64,000 nucleotides of DNA from Ruegeria lacuscaerulensis (lineage in GTDB: Bacteria > Pseudomonadota > Alphaproteobacteria > Rhodobacterales > Rhodobacteraceae): contig NZ_WQDY01000009.1 of the NCBI RefSeq assembly GCF_013033355.1, forward strand, positions 143,019 through 207,018, given 5' to 3'. The notes beneath the pieces were generated by a model. That model had not been told where the DNA came from. It did no database searches and saw nothing but the letters and a program-made list of their open reading frames with translations. Of this stretch, positions 10,857-19,358 are shown in pieces. The translations under genes and the position numbers were made by a program. Position 1 is the first letter of the stretch. Each line of letters begins with the position of its first letter.

Positions 10857-11579
10857 TTAGGCGTTAACCCGCTGAGGGTGTTGCATCAGTTTTGCCCTGT
10901 ATGCCGCGCGTTTGAACTCGCGTGTCAGCTTGTCGCTGACCGGGGGTCGGAATTGAATAGTCGAGCCGCCAATCTCGCCCGCGACTTCCTGATTGCCGCT
11001 GCCTTGCAAAGAATGGATCGGTTGTCCGGTAAGCCAATGCATCTGCAGGAACGTATCTATCGGGCGGTCGATTCGATTTGTCACCGCAAGCAAACGTTCC
11101 GCAGCCCGACGCCCGACCAGTTGGCAGACGCATTGCAAGCCAATGACTTTGGGCAAAATAAGCCTCAAATCCTTTCGTCTTGCCAGCACCTCCGCAGCGG
11201 TTTCACGCTGTTTGACAGGGATACGTATGTAGTGATCCGGAGTGGCAATCGGCTTGATCAGCTCAAGGGCCTGCTTCATGCGTTCTGGGTCGATGCGCAG
11301 GTCGTCTTCGGTGGTGATGGCCAGATCAATCTTTTCATCGACCATTTTTTGCCAAATTCGCCGATGGCTTTGAAACACTCCGATCTCGGCCGGGCGCAAT
11401 TTAAACGGGTATTCGGGGCGGTGCAGATTACCCGGAAATAGTTGGACATCGTTTATTTGTTGCGGATCGCGACCATCCACGGCCTCGATTAACTCGCCAT
11501 TTGGCAGATCCTGGCACAGCTTTGCAGCGTTCTTCTGCCGGGCGGTGCTGGAGGACATATGAATGATAAATGAACGCAT
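10857..11579 (-). CDS. Glycosyltransferase family 25 (LPS-type)
   Basis: The 240-aa product begins MRSFIIHMSSSTARQ and contains LRPAEIGVFQSHRRIWQ and a DLAITTEDDLRID segment. Together these are the hallmark of GT25, the family of LpsA/LgtB-type galactosyl or glucosyl transferases of lipopolysaccharide and lipooligosaccharide. The EDD motif is the likely nucleotide-sugar/metal site. I picked the ATG at 11577-11579 because the family starts with a short (F)xINL-type strand. The gene stands alone between the peroxiredoxin terminator and an outer-membrane protein gene on the same strand, with no neighbouring LPS genes. Confidence 0.78.
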   Translation of the reverse strand: MRSFIIHMSSSTARQKNAAKLCQDLPNGELIEAVDGRDPQQINDVQLFPGNLHRPEYPFKLRPAEIGVFQSHRRIWQKMVDEKIDLAITTEDDLRIDPERMKQALELIKPIATPDHYIRIPVKQRETAAEVLARRKDLRLILPKVIGLQCVCQLVGRRAAERLLAVTNRIDRPIDTFLQMHWLTGQPIHSLQGSGNQEVAGEIGGSTIQFRPPVSDKLTREFKRAAYRAKLMQHPQRVNA

Positions 11580-11648
11580 GCCCCCGTGCATAGAGCACAG
11601 GAACACGCGGGGGAAGAGAAACCGGAGAGAAACTCTTCCCCTATGCTA

Positions 11649-12338
11649 TCAGAACTGCTGGCGGACACCGAAATTTACGCTAAACGCGTCGATATCGTCT
11701 TCGACAGTTCCGGTCAGCGCTCCGTTCGGGGCCAGACGATCAGACGAAACGTCAAAGGCGCGCGAATAGCGGGTATCCAGCGTCAGAGAGGTGTTGGCGC
11801 TGACGTCATAAGATACACCTGCGATGATCTGGGCTGCAAAGGTCGTGTCGCTGTCGTCCAGTTCGACACCCGGACCATAGGCGAAATCCAGGTCGGTATA
11901 GGTCGCACCCAGGCCCAGGCCTACGTAAGGGGTGAAGGCCCCGGCCTGCTTGAAGTCGACCAGAACGTTCGCAAACAAAGAAGTCTGGGTCACATCGCCC
12001 GAAACGTTGCCTTCGGCGGCCGGGCCGTTTCCGGAAAAGTTCACACCGTCCACATCGTTGTCACGATAAGACAGTTCCAGTTCGATCCGGGTACCAATGG
12101 TGTCGTTGCTCCATTGCGGGATCTCTTTGCCAACGGCCACACCCAGGCCGAAACCACCGTCGAAATCGGTGTCGACATTTTCTGGGCCGCCATTGACGGT
12201 GCCGCTGAAGTCGCTGTCCTGCAGCTGGCTGTAACCAGCGAAGCCCTGAATATACAGGCCGTCTGCCAGACTCTGTGCCGACAATGCCGATGCGCTGATC
12301 GTCAGTGCCGCCGAGGCGAGAAGAATACGCTTAACCAT
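11649..12338 (-). CDS. Outer-membrane beta-barrel protein
   Basis: This 229-aa protein has a signal peptide (MVKRILLASAALTISASALSA), then alternating hydrophobic/polar beta strands, many acidic turn sequences (DFDGG, DLDFAYGPG) and a C-terminal NFGVRQQF ending in Phe, the usual signal for outer-membrane insertion. It belongs to the broad OmpA-barrel/porin-like 8-stranded group; no peptidoglycan-binding domain is present. The function is unknown. Two ATGs lie two codons apart; the second (12336-12338) is 7 bases from AAAGGA and is preferred. Confidence 0.8.
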   Translation of the reverse strand: MVKRILLASAALTISASALSAQSLADGLYIQGFAGYSQLQDSDFSGTVNGGPENVDTDFDGGFGLGVAVGKEIPQWSNDTIGTRIELELSYRDNDVDGVNFSGNGPAAEGNVSGDVTQTSLFANVLVDFKQAGAFTPYVGLGLGATYTDLDFAYGPGVELDDSDTTFAAQIIAGVSYDVSANTSLTLDTRYSRAFDVSSDRLAPNGALTGTVEDDIDAFSVNFGVRQQF

Positions 12339-12471
12339 GTCCATGTCCTTTGTTCCAAATGGTTATGAGCGCACATGTGGGCGAACGCTTCGGCAATAGG
12401 AAGGCATGAAGGCTTCACTTCGATTCACAGGTATTTGGGGCTGTGTGAGCGAATAATCGCAACCCGTGTTG

Positions 12472-12957
12472 TCATACGTTTTGCGGGGCTGACAATTCCA
12501 CCGGTTGCATTACTGCATCCTGAATTGCGCGTACAGGTTGAACGGGCCGCAGTCGGTCATAAACGATGTGAAATACATAGGTATAGACGGAGTATGTGAT
12601 CGTCAGGCCGAGGTTGAAGGCCAGCGCGGTTTTTAACGAATGCCCTCCGACATACATCATCAACGGGCACGTGATGATCACCGCTGTGACCTCGTGCAGA
12701 ACGGCGTGAATAATTCGCATCCGGTGCGGCCGGGCGCAGGCCAAACGGCAGGTTTGGTTCCTTTCCAGCAGGTCGAACAAGGTGTTGAAGACCGGAGACC
12801 ATATCAGAATGACGATGGACAGCAGTGTGATCAACGCAAATCCATGCGCCATAGAAGATCCGGCGATATAAGCGTAAACCGGTGAGACAAAAGCAATGCC
12901 TATAAGCTCAAAACTGCCGGTTTGAATGACGCGTTCTTTGAACGTCCTCAGTGTCAT
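12472..12957 (-). CDS. PACE-type (chlorhexidine efflux family) small membrane protein
   Basis: The 161-aa product has four hydrophobic segments (about residues 12-30, 35-55, 80-100, 108-130). It contains the paired motifs HGFALITLLSIVILIWSPVF and KTALAFNLGLTITYSVYTYV, and RIIHAVLHEVTAVI in between. This duplicated two-helix layout (bacterial transmembrane pair domain) is that of PACE efflux transporters, which export biocides such as chlorhexidine by proton exchange. Family membership is inferred by eye and the substrate is unknown. The start is the ATG at 12955-12957, which gives the family length of about 150 aa. Confidence 0.7.
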   Translation of the reverse strand: MTLRTFKERVIQTGSFELIGIAFVSPVYAYIAGSSMAHGFALITLLSIVILIWSPVFNTLFDLLERNQTCRLACARPHRMRIIHAVLHEVTAVIITCPLMMYVGGHSLKTALAFNLGLTITYSVYTYVFHIVYDRLRPVQPVRAIQDAVMQPVELSAPQNV

Positions 12958-13213
12958 GACCCATCCCTTCACACACATGATGACCTTGCTAATTCGGTCT
13001 TTTGTCCGAACCTGTCTTGTAGGTCGGCAGGAAATTGTTTCCCTTGGGTAAACTGTCATGCTGAGATCTCGTTGGCTGTGAACTTGGACACAGACCTTTG
13101 AGGCGTTTCAGATGATTGGCGCCTTGGTTCGGAGTTCTGGGTTAAATGTGCTAGGATACCGGCGTCGGGGCAGATGAAGACAGGTATAGGGCTTTCACTT
13201 CAGGAGGGTCACG

Positions 13214-13849
13214 ATGGCACTTACAGATTGGTACGTTGAGGGCGCGGCATTCGGGAACTGCAATTGCGGTTACGCCTGTCCCTGCCAGTTCGAAGAACTA
13301 CCCACCCATGGGAATTGCCGAGGGTTCGAAGTGCTCGAGGTGTCCAAAGGGCATTTCGGCGAGATCGACCTGACGGGCACCAAGGCGGCACTGATATATG
13401 CCTGGCCCGGCCCGATTTTCGAGGGCGGAGGGGAAATGCAGGTGATCATTGATCCGGGTGCGACAGACGCGCAGCGGAATGCGCTGGAGAAAGTGTTCCA
13501 CGGGGAAGAAACCGACGAAATGGCCACCCATTGGTTCGTGTTCCGTGCCATGTGCAAAACCGTGCATGATACCCTGTATCTGCCGATAGACTTCGATATC
13601 GACATCGAAGGGCGCAAGGCCAATGTCACAGTAGGCGACGTGTTGCGATCAACCGGGCGCCCGATTCAGGCCCCGCATGGTGGCGGAGAGCACCGGGTGC
13701 GCATTGATATTCCCGGTGGGATCGAATTCACCATCGCCGAGATCGGCAGCGCCTCGACCACGGCGAATGCTGCGATCACGCTGGACCTCAAGGATAGCTT
13801 TGGCCAGTGGCATGTGTTGAAACACGGGCCGTCGGGGGTCGCCCACTAG
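13214..13849 (+). CDS. DUF1326 domain protein
   Basis: The 211-aa product starts ALTDWYVEGAAFGNCNCGYACPCQF. The cysteine-rich CxCxxxCxC near residues 16-24 and the following layout (ALIYAWPGPIFEGGGEMQVIID) are characteristic of DUF1326, a family of unknown function. The cysteines may bind a metal. An AGGAGGG ribosome site precedes the ATG. It is divergent from the PACE-type gene, and the 256 bases between them (12958-13213) show no further gene. A hairpin terminator overlaps its stop codon at 13849-13873. Confidence 0.82.
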   Translation: MALTDWYVEGAAFGNCNCGYACPCQFEELPTHGNCRGFEVLEVSKGHFGEIDLTGTKAALIYAWPGPIFEGGGEMQVIIDPGATDAQRNALEKVFHGEETDEMATHWFVFRAMCKTVHDTLYLPIDFDIDIEGRKANVTVGDVLRSTGRPIQAPHGGGEHRVRIDIPGGIEFTIAEIGSASTTANAAITLDLKDSFGQWHVLKHGPSGVAH

Positions 13850-13873
13850 GGGCGTTCTGACCGTTTCCGCCCC
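13849..13873. terminator. Hairpin between two convergent genes
   Basis: GGGGCG and CGCCCC pair across a 13-base loop between the DUF1326 stop and the end of the amidohydrolase gene. It could end transcripts from both sides; there is only a short T-rich tail (CTGTTTC) on the plus strand. Confidence 0.5.
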
Positions 13874-13889
13874 CTGTTTCACTGAGCCG

Positions 13890-14771
13890 TTAACGCGCTG
13901 CTTCAATGCGGTAAAAGCGTTTCGCCGTGTTGTGAAAGACATCGGTATGACTGGCGACCGGGACGATGGCCTCATGCCGGGATACGGTATCCTGATATGT
14001 CGCGCTTAGGCTGTCGACCGGGAAATTCGACCCGAACATGCAGCGGTCAGATCCGAATTGGGACAGGCAGGTCTTTATGATGGGCGAAACGCTGTTGGCG
14101 CTCCAGCTGTGATCAAACATCCCCAAACCGGACAGCTTGCAATAAACCTGCGGCAAACAGGACAACGACGTCATGGCATCGGACCACTGGCGCAAGCCTT
14201 CATCCGTTCGATCATGCGGTGATCCGGCATGGCACAATGCCACCTGCGTCTCGGGGGACTGGGCAAGAACGGCAGCGGTCTGTTGCATCAACTCGGGCAG
14301 AAGTTGCAGGTCAAAGGACAGGCCACGCGCCCCCAATTGTTGAAGGCCGGATAGGAATTTGGGGTCCTCTAGCAGTGCATTGGTGCCAGTGACTGCGTCC
14401 TCGCCAGGCGCGCGGCCTATGATCTGTCGAACACCGCGCAGGGACGGCAAGGTTTGAAGGCGATCGAGTTGTTCACTCAGATCATCAGCCGTCAGATCGC
14501 AGAAGGCCACCTGTACCAGAGGCCAGTCCGGAAACTGGTCGGCCACGGATTGAACCCAACGCGCTTCGGCCCACGGGTCTGCTGCTCCTACCTGGATATG
14601 TACCGACGCGCCAAAGCCCTGGGCTTCGGTATCCGCGCGGAACTCTGGCAGCAGATAATCCCGTTGGATAGACGCGGGGTCACCAAAAAATCGAACAACA
14701 CCTTTTTCGACCAGCCACGGATATGTCACAGCGGACAGGTCCCAAAGGTGGTGATGCGCATCTATCTTCAT
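13890..14771 (-). CDS. Amidohydrolase of the sugar-lactonase (COG3618) family
   Basis: This 293-aa metal-dependent hydrolase starts MKIDAHHHLWDLSAVTYPWL. The DAHHHxWD...YPWL pattern is that of the COG3618 lactonases (L-fuconolactonase/rhamnonolactonase and relatives of 2-pyrone-4,6-dicarboxylate lactonase). A later His (ALCHAGSP) and FGSNFPVD with the catalytic Asp complete the TIM-barrel site. It most probably opens a lactone ring. Its ATG overlaps the stop of the upstream SnoaL-type gene by 4 bases, so both form the leftward arm of the divergent catabolic locus controlled from about 15,840-15,930. Confidence 0.82.
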   Translation of the reverse strand: MKIDAHHHLWDLSAVTYPWLVEKGVVRFFGDPASIQRDYLLPEFRADTEAQGFGASVHIQVGAADPWAEARWVQSVADQFPDWPLVQVAFCDLTADDLSEQLDRLQTLPSLRGVRQIIGRAPGEDAVTGTNALLEDPKFLSGLQQLGARGLSFDLQLLPELMQQTAAVLAQSPETQVALCHAGSPHDRTDEGLRQWSDAMTSLSCLPQVYCKLSGLGMFDHSWSANSVSPIIKTCLSQFGSDRCMFGSNFPVDSLSATYQDTVSRHEAIVPVASHTDVFHNTAKRFYRIEAAR

Positions 14772-15838
14772 GGCGTTTCTATCCCTGTGCTGCGTTCCAG
14801 AATGTCGACGCCTTGCCCTTTCCAGAAATGCAGCAGGTCAATGAAAATCCAGTTCTCAGCCAATTTGTCACCATCACGGCGATAAATATCGATCACCCGA
14901 AATTCGCCGGTCTGGCCGGTGGCCGGCATCCCCATGAAACCGCCGGTTGGAATGGCCGTAAAGTTGGGCCAGCCAAAAAAGCCGCCGTAATGTCCCTCGG
15001 CCAGTCGGCAAATATGATTGGTCTTGGAACGGTTCGTGAAAGCGGCGCGGAACGGGCCGGAGTGCTGCTTGGCATAGCGTTCGATCGTATAGGTCGCGCC
15101 GATACCTTCGGGGCCCCACCACAGCATGTCGTCGTGCCAGCTTTGGGCCAGTTCATCCTCAAGCGATAGCCCGCTGTTCCATTGGCCCAGATCTGCAATC
15201 ATCGCATTGATCACGGTCAGAGTTTTCTGCCCCTCTTCGATGGGCTGTTCAGCTATCAGCAGCCCGTCATGCGTTCTTGGACCTGGCTGCACCACATGCA
15301 TGGCGGTCTGCGGTGGGAAGGGGTTCTGCCCGGCCTGCACCATCAGATGCGGAATGTCGAAATACATAGCTGTTTCGACAATCTGCCCCTCGGCGATCCG
15401 ATAAAAGGCACAATATCGTAGGAAAGTCAGCTTGCCTGTCGGGCGGATGCCCAACCACGGTTGGTCAAACAACCCCATAAGATGCCCCATTGAGACGACC
15501 CAGATATCGGCCTCGTCCCGCAATGAGTTCTGTCCGGCAAACAGAATGTCCTCGCGTATTTGAAGATGGGCTAAACTGTGTTTGAGCGGCTGCCAGAATC
15601 GGTCCCCTACTTGCGCGGAACCGCTAAGCTGATTGAATGGATGAAAGCCACGCCACAGCATATCTGGTGCGCAAAATTGGCCCAGAACCTGCGTGATTTG
15701 ATGCTTGCCTGCGCCTTCCAACTTCTTGTGAAAGGCAATGATTAATTTTTTTGCTTTCTGAAAGTGTTCGGAATTTACCATGTTTCTCAGTGTTTTATCA
15801 GGTTCATCCGCCAGGGATGAGTCGGGTTTCAGCTTCAT
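14768..15838 (-). CDS. SnoaL/NTF2-like protein, two-domain
   Basis: This 356-aa protein looks like two SnoaL-type (NTF2-fold) domains in tandem, about residues 30-195 and 205-355. Each ends in a pattern such as APTG/RPTGK...RxxAFYRIAEGQIVE or IDIYRRDGDKLAENWIFIDL, which is the domain's usual last strand. SnoaL-like domains form a small cavity used by cyclases, isomerases and dehydratases. The start is the ATG at 15836-15838; a TTG six codons upstream lies inside the operator. It is the first gene of the leftward arm and related to three more genes in the rightward operon. The reaction is unknown. Confidence 0.75.
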   Translation of the reverse strand: MKLKPDSSLADEPDKTLRNMVNSEHFQKAKKLIIAFHKKLEGAGKHQITQVLGQFCAPDMLWRGFHPFNQLSGSAQVGDRFWQPLKHSLAHLQIREDILFAGQNSLRDEADIWVVSMGHLMGLFDQPWLGIRPTGKLTFLRYCAFYRIAEGQIVETAMYFDIPHLMVQAGQNPFPPQTAMHVVQPGPRTHDGLLIAEQPIEEGQKTLTVINAMIADLGQWNSGLSLEDELAQSWHDDMLWWGPEGIGATYTIERYAKQHSGPFRAAFTNRSKTNHICRLAEGHYGGFFGWPNFTAIPTGGFMGMPATGQTGEFRVIDIYRRDGDKLAENWIFIDLLHFWKGQGVDILERSTGIETP

Positions 15839-15859
15839 TTTTGCATACGTATGCAAAAA
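15838..15859. promoter_or_regulatory. Operator 1: perfect palindrome (LacI-type)
   Basis: A perfect 22-base palindrome with core TTTGCATACGTATGCAAA (15840-15857) is centred between 15848 and 15849. It abuts the ATG of the leftward SnoaL-type gene, where binding would block initiation. A central CG and A/T flanks are typical of LacI-family sites, and a LacI-family gene lies in the rightward operon at 24952. Confidence 0.85.
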
Positions 15860-15893
15860 AGTCTTGCTCGATTTGATACATGCGAATTACAGT

Positions 15894-15911
15894 TTTGCAA
15901 ACGTATGCAAA
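15894..15911. promoter_or_regulatory. Operator 2: near-perfect copy of operator 1
   Basis: TTTGCAAACGTATGCAAA differs from operator 1 at a single base and has one mismatched pair. The two centres are 54 bases apart, about five helical turns. It lies 22 bases upstream of the ABC ATPase ATG, so this copy is placed to control the rightward operon. Confidence 0.82.
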
Positions 15912-15933
15912 GCGAATCCTTGTTGGGGGCACC

Positions 15934-16980
15934 ATGGCGGAAATCAAATTGCGCAACGTCGGCAAACGCTGGGGTACCTTCGTGGGGGTCCACAATTTTG
16001 ACCTGACGATCGCAGATCGCGAGTTTCTGGTGCTGTTAGGCCCGTCGGGCTGCGGCAAGACCACCACGATGCGGATGATCGCCGGGCTTGAGGATGTGAC
16101 CGAGGGCGAGATTCTGATCGACGGCAAGGTCGTCAACGATCTGGAGCCCAAGGATCGTGATGTTGCGATGGTGTTCCAAAGCTATGCGCTTTATCCCAAC
16201 ATGAACGTCTATGAAAACATCCGCTTTCCGCTGAAGGTGCGCGGCATCGACCCAGCGACCCATGACGACAAGGTGCGCCGTGCCAGCGCGATGGTTGAAC
16301 TGGACGATTTCCTGCATCGCAAACCGGCCGAACTGTCGGGCGGTCAGCGGCAGCGTGTGGCGCTGGCCCGCGCCATTGTGCGCGAGCCCAACGTGTTTCT
16401 GATGGACGAGCCGCTGTCGAACCTTGATGCCAAGCTGCGGGTTTCGACCCGCGCGCAGATCAAGAACCTCAGCCACGAACTGGCGGTGACGACGATCTAT
16501 GTAACCCACGACCAGATCGAGGCGATGACACTGGCTGACCGCGTTGTGGTGATGAAACAGGGCGTAGTGCAGCAGGTCGGCAGCCCGACCGAAATCTATG
16601 ACCGACCAGCGAATACCTTTGTGGCCAGCTTTATCGGCTCACCGGCCATGAACCTGATGGAGGGTGAGGTCGCGGGCGGGGTGTTCCGCGCGGAACATGT
16701 GGAGATACCGGTGGACGCGCCGGACGGCCCCATGACGCTGGGCTTCCGGGCCGAGGATGCCAGCCTTGCCGAAGGCTCGGGCCAGATTACCGCGCCGATT
16801 TACACGCTCGAATTGCTGGGCGACGCGACCATGATTTCGGTCCGGGTTGGCGGGGCTTTGGTGTCGGTCAAGGCCGATAAATCTTTCCGCGCCGAGATTG
16901 GGGACAACGTCTCGTTCTCGGTGCCAACGGAAATCTGTCACCTTTTCGAAGCTGGAAGCGGTGCGCGGATCGGGGGCTAA
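15934..16980 (+). CDS. ABC transporter ATPase, MalK/UgpC type
   Basis: The 348-aa ATPase has Walker A GPSGCGKTT (residues 36-44), signature LSGGQRQRVALARAI near 133-147, Walker B VFLMDEPLSN near 153-162, the H-loop in YVTHDQ, and a C-terminal TOBE/OB regulatory region after residue 235. This is the CUT1 (sugar and glycerophosphodiester) importer class. It energises uptake with the binding protein and two permeases that follow. The start is the ATG at 15934 after GGGGG; an in-frame ATG at 15880 lies upstream of operator 2 and would add 18 residues that the family lacks. It is the first gene of the rightward operon. Confidence 0.92.
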   Translation: MAEIKLRNVGKRWGTFVGVHNFDLTIADREFLVLLGPSGCGKTTTMRMIAGLEDVTEGEILIDGKVVNDLEPKDRDVAMVFQSYALYPNMNVYENIRFPLKVRGIDPATHDDKVRRASAMVELDDFLHRKPAELSGGQRQRVALARAIVREPNVFLMDEPLSNLDAKLRVSTRAQIKNLSHELAVTTIYVTHDQIEAMTLADRVVVMKQGVVQQVGSPTEIYDRPANTFVASFIGSPAMNLMEGEVAGGVFRAEHVEIPVDAPDGPMTLGFRAEDASLAEGSGQITAPIYTLELLGDATMISVRVGGALVSVKADKSFRAEIGDNVSFSVPTEICHLFEAGSGARIGG

Positions 16981-17011
16981 CCCCAAAAACAGCCCATACG
17001 GGCATAACAGC

Positions 17012-17034
17012 GGTCCGGACGTCGACGACGGACC
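17012..17034 (+). other. Intercistronic hairpin between ATPase and binding-protein genes
   Basis: GGTCCG (17012-17017) pairs with CGGACC (17029-17034) across an 11-base loop in the 75-base gap. It lies just upstream of the binding-protein ribosome site (ACAGGGAG), and may protect or separate the abundant binding-protein message. Confidence 0.45.
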
Positions 17035-17055
17035 CATCCTGACAGGGAGAAACGC

Positions 17056-18267
17056 ATGAAACTCAAGACGATCCTAATGGCAGGCGCCATGGCCATCGCG
17101 GCAAGCGGTGCATCTGCGGCCTGTTCTTACGAAAATGAAGTTCCGCTGAAATCGCTTTCGGCAGGGTTTGAGGCCTGGAAAGCCGTCACCGATGCGATGG
17201 CCGAATGCGGCAATTTCAGCGCATCGCTGGATCAGGAATTCCGCGAGAAGCAGCCCGAAGCCTTTGCGGCCGACCCGTCACTGTATCAGATTGGCGGCGT
17301 TGCGAATGAAACCATGATCCCGCTGCTAAACGCGGGCACGATCCGTCCGCTGGATGATCTGGTTGCGAAATACGGTCAGGACCTGCTGCCCAACCAGTTG
17401 ATCAAGGTAGATGGCAAGGTGATGGCGATTGCTATGATGGTGAACGCGCAGCACCTGATGTACCGCAATGACGTTCTGGCCGATCTGGGCATCGAAGAGC
17501 CCGCCACCTATGACGATGTTCTGGCGGCGGCGGCCAAGATCAAAGAGGCCGGCGTGATGGAATACCCCATCGGCGGTACATTCAAGACAGGTTGGAACCT
17601 GGCCCAGGAATTCGTCAACATGTATATGGGCGAAGGCGGCACGTTCATCGGCGAAGGCAACATGCCCTCGATCAACAATGAAAAGGGTGTCAAAGCGCTT
17701 GAGACGATGAAGGCCATGACCGAGTTCATGGATCCGGAATATCTCGTGTCCGACTCCACCTATGTTCAGCAGCAGTTCCAGCAGGGCAAGATCGCCATGG
17801 CGAACCTGTGGGCCAGCCGCGCAGCTGCCATGAATGACGAGGCCGAAAGCCAAGTGGTTGGCAAAGTCACCATGGCCTCGGCCCCGATGGGGTCCGAGCG
17901 TCCCTCTACCACGATCTGGTGGGACGGCATCGTTCTCGCCTCGAACATGAGCGATGAAGAGGCCGACGCTGCTTTCCGTCTGGTCATGGAAGGCATCGAC
18001 GGTGACATGGTCAGCGCCAACAATGACACCGCCGTCTGGCTGAACGCCGCCTATAAGCCCGGCGATCTGGCCGCTGGCGCTGCGGCTTCGGCGGAAAACG
18101 GTGCTGGGGCCTACCCGGCCAGCGCCGCAATGGGTGTTCTTCACAGCGCATTGGGCAATGGTCTGGCCGATTACCTGACCGGTGCCAAGGACGCACAGAC
18201 CGCGCTGGCCGATATCGAGGCGGATTACATCACCGCAGCGAAAGAGGCTGGTCTGATCAGCAACTGA
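17056..18267 (+). CDS. ABC transporter extracellular solute-binding protein, family 1
   Basis: This 403-aa protein has a Sec signal peptide with probable cleavage after ASGASA (residue 22), then an ACSYENEVPL start. The body has the two-lobe family 1 (sugar-type) pattern: YQIGGVANETMIPLLNAG, LDDLVAKYGQDLLP, MYRNDVLADLGIEEP and GTFKTGWNLAQEF. It delivers the substrate to the permeases. Family 1 usually binds sugars, polyols or glycerophosphodiesters, but the actual ligand cannot be deduced. A terminator-like hairpin directly follows the stop, consistent with a need for more binding protein than permease. Confidence 0.9.
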   Translation: MKLKTILMAGAMAIAASGASAACSYENEVPLKSLSAGFEAWKAVTDAMAECGNFSASLDQEFREKQPEAFAADPSLYQIGGVANETMIPLLNAGTIRPLDDLVAKYGQDLLPNQLIKVDGKVMAIAMMVNAQHLMYRNDVLADLGIEEPATYDDVLAAAAKIKEAGVMEYPIGGTFKTGWNLAQEFVNMYMGEGGTFIGEGNMPSINNEKGVKALETMKAMTEFMDPEYLVSDSTYVQQQFQQGKIAMANLWASRAAAMNDEAESQVVGKVTMASAPMGSERPSTTIWWDGIVLASNMSDEEADAAFRLVMEGIDGDMVSANNDTAVWLNAAYKPGDLAAGAAASAENGAGAYPASAAMGVLHSALGNGLADYLTGAKDAQTALADIEADYITAAKEAGLISN

Positions 18268-18276
18268 TCCTCTCTG

Positions 18277-18303
18277 GGGAGGGCCCCGTGCCCTCCCTCT
18301 TTT
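18277..18303 (+). terminator. Attenuator-like hairpin after the binding-protein gene
   Basis: GGGAGGGC-CCCGT-GCCCTCCC is an 8-bp stem followed by TCTTTT, ten bases after the stop codon and inside the operon. Partial termination or 3'-end protection at this place is common in ABC operons and would lower permease expression. Confidence 0.7.
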
Positions 18304-18334
18304 CCCACTTGAGAACCATGAGAAAGGCAGAGCC

Positions 18335-19357
18335 ATGAATTTCCGGACATTTGCCGCCTTTGTTGGCCCCTCTGTCTTTATGATGCTTCTCTTTATCGCG
18401 TTCCCGTTGGTCAGCGTGTTCAAACAGAGCTTTTACATCACCCAACCCGTCTATGAGACGGTCGAGGTCGAAACCTGCACCCCCGGCTTCCTGACCCAAA
18501 CCTGCGTGATCGAGCAGAAATCGCAGCCCAAGCTGGATGAACACGGCGAGGTGATCACCCAGACCGAATATGTCGGCCTGCAAAGCTATCGCAATGTGCT
18601 GGAGCCTGAACGCGCGTGGCGCGCGATCACCGAGGGCAACTGGTCGGTCCTGTCCACCATCAACTTCTGGAAGGCGCTGCGGTTCACTCTGACGTTCACG
18701 CTGATCACGCTGCCTCTGGTCATCGGGTTCGGGCTGGGCATCGCGGTTTTGATCAACAACGCCGCGCGGTCGATCCGTGGGCCGGTGATCTTTATCTCGC
18801 TGCTGCCCTTCATCATCACGCCGGTGATCGGTGCGCTGTCGATCAACTGGCTGTTCCGTGGGGACGGCATCCTGACGGCGCTGCTGGAGTGGTGGCTGAA
18901 CCGCGACATAGCTCTGTTTGCGCAGGCGTGGACGATTGAAATTCTGATGATGTTCTACCGCGTCTGGCACGTGGCCCCGTTTGCGGCCGTGGTGTTCTAT
19001 GCCGGGCTTCAGACCGTCAATCAGGACAGTCTGGAAAGCGCCGTGATCGACGGAGCGACCCGCTGGCAGCGCATGAAGTACATCGTCATTCCGCATCTGA
19101 TGCCGCTGATCATCTTCGTGTCGATGATCCACCTGATGGACGCCTACCGGGTGTTCGAAGAGATCGTCGGTTTCTCCAGCCAGGCTTACGTCATCTCACT
19201 GCAATGGCTGACCTTCGACTTCCTCGTGCCGGATCAGGCGGGCAACCGGTCGATCAGCCGGGCCTCGGCCAGCGCGATGCTGACCATGATCGGGATCGTC
19301 CTTCTGCTGATCCTGCCGCTGCGCCGCACTTGGCGCGACCATAAAGGAGGCCACTGA
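18335..19357 (+). CDS. ABC transporter permease, MalF/UgpA type
   Basis: The 340-aa membrane protein has an N-terminal helix (residues about 10-32), a periplasmic stretch and five further helices. The EAA-type loop is SAVIDGATRWQRMKYIVIP near 231-249, which contacts the ATPase. The periplasmic stretch at about 40-80 has two cysteines (VETCTPGFLTQTC) that could form a disulfide and is longer than in the simplest members. It forms the translocation pore with the next gene, from which it is separated by one base. Confidence 0.9.
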   Translation: MNFRTFAAFVGPSVFMMLLFIAFPLVSVFKQSFYITQPVYETVEVETCTPGFLTQTCVIEQKSQPKLDEHGEVITQTEYVGLQSYRNVLEPERAWRAITEGNWSVLSTINFWKALRFTLTFTLITLPLVIGFGLGIAVLINNAARSIRGPVIFISLLPFIITPVIGALSINWLFRGDGILTALLEWWLNRDIALFAQAWTIEILMMFYRVWHVAPFAAVVFYAGLQTVNQDSLESAVIDGATRWQRMKYIVIPHLMPLIIFVSMIHLMDAYRVFEEIVGFSSQAYVISLQWLTFDFLVPDQAGNRSISRASASAMLTMIGIVLLLILPLRRTWRDHKGGH

Positions 19358-19358
19358 T

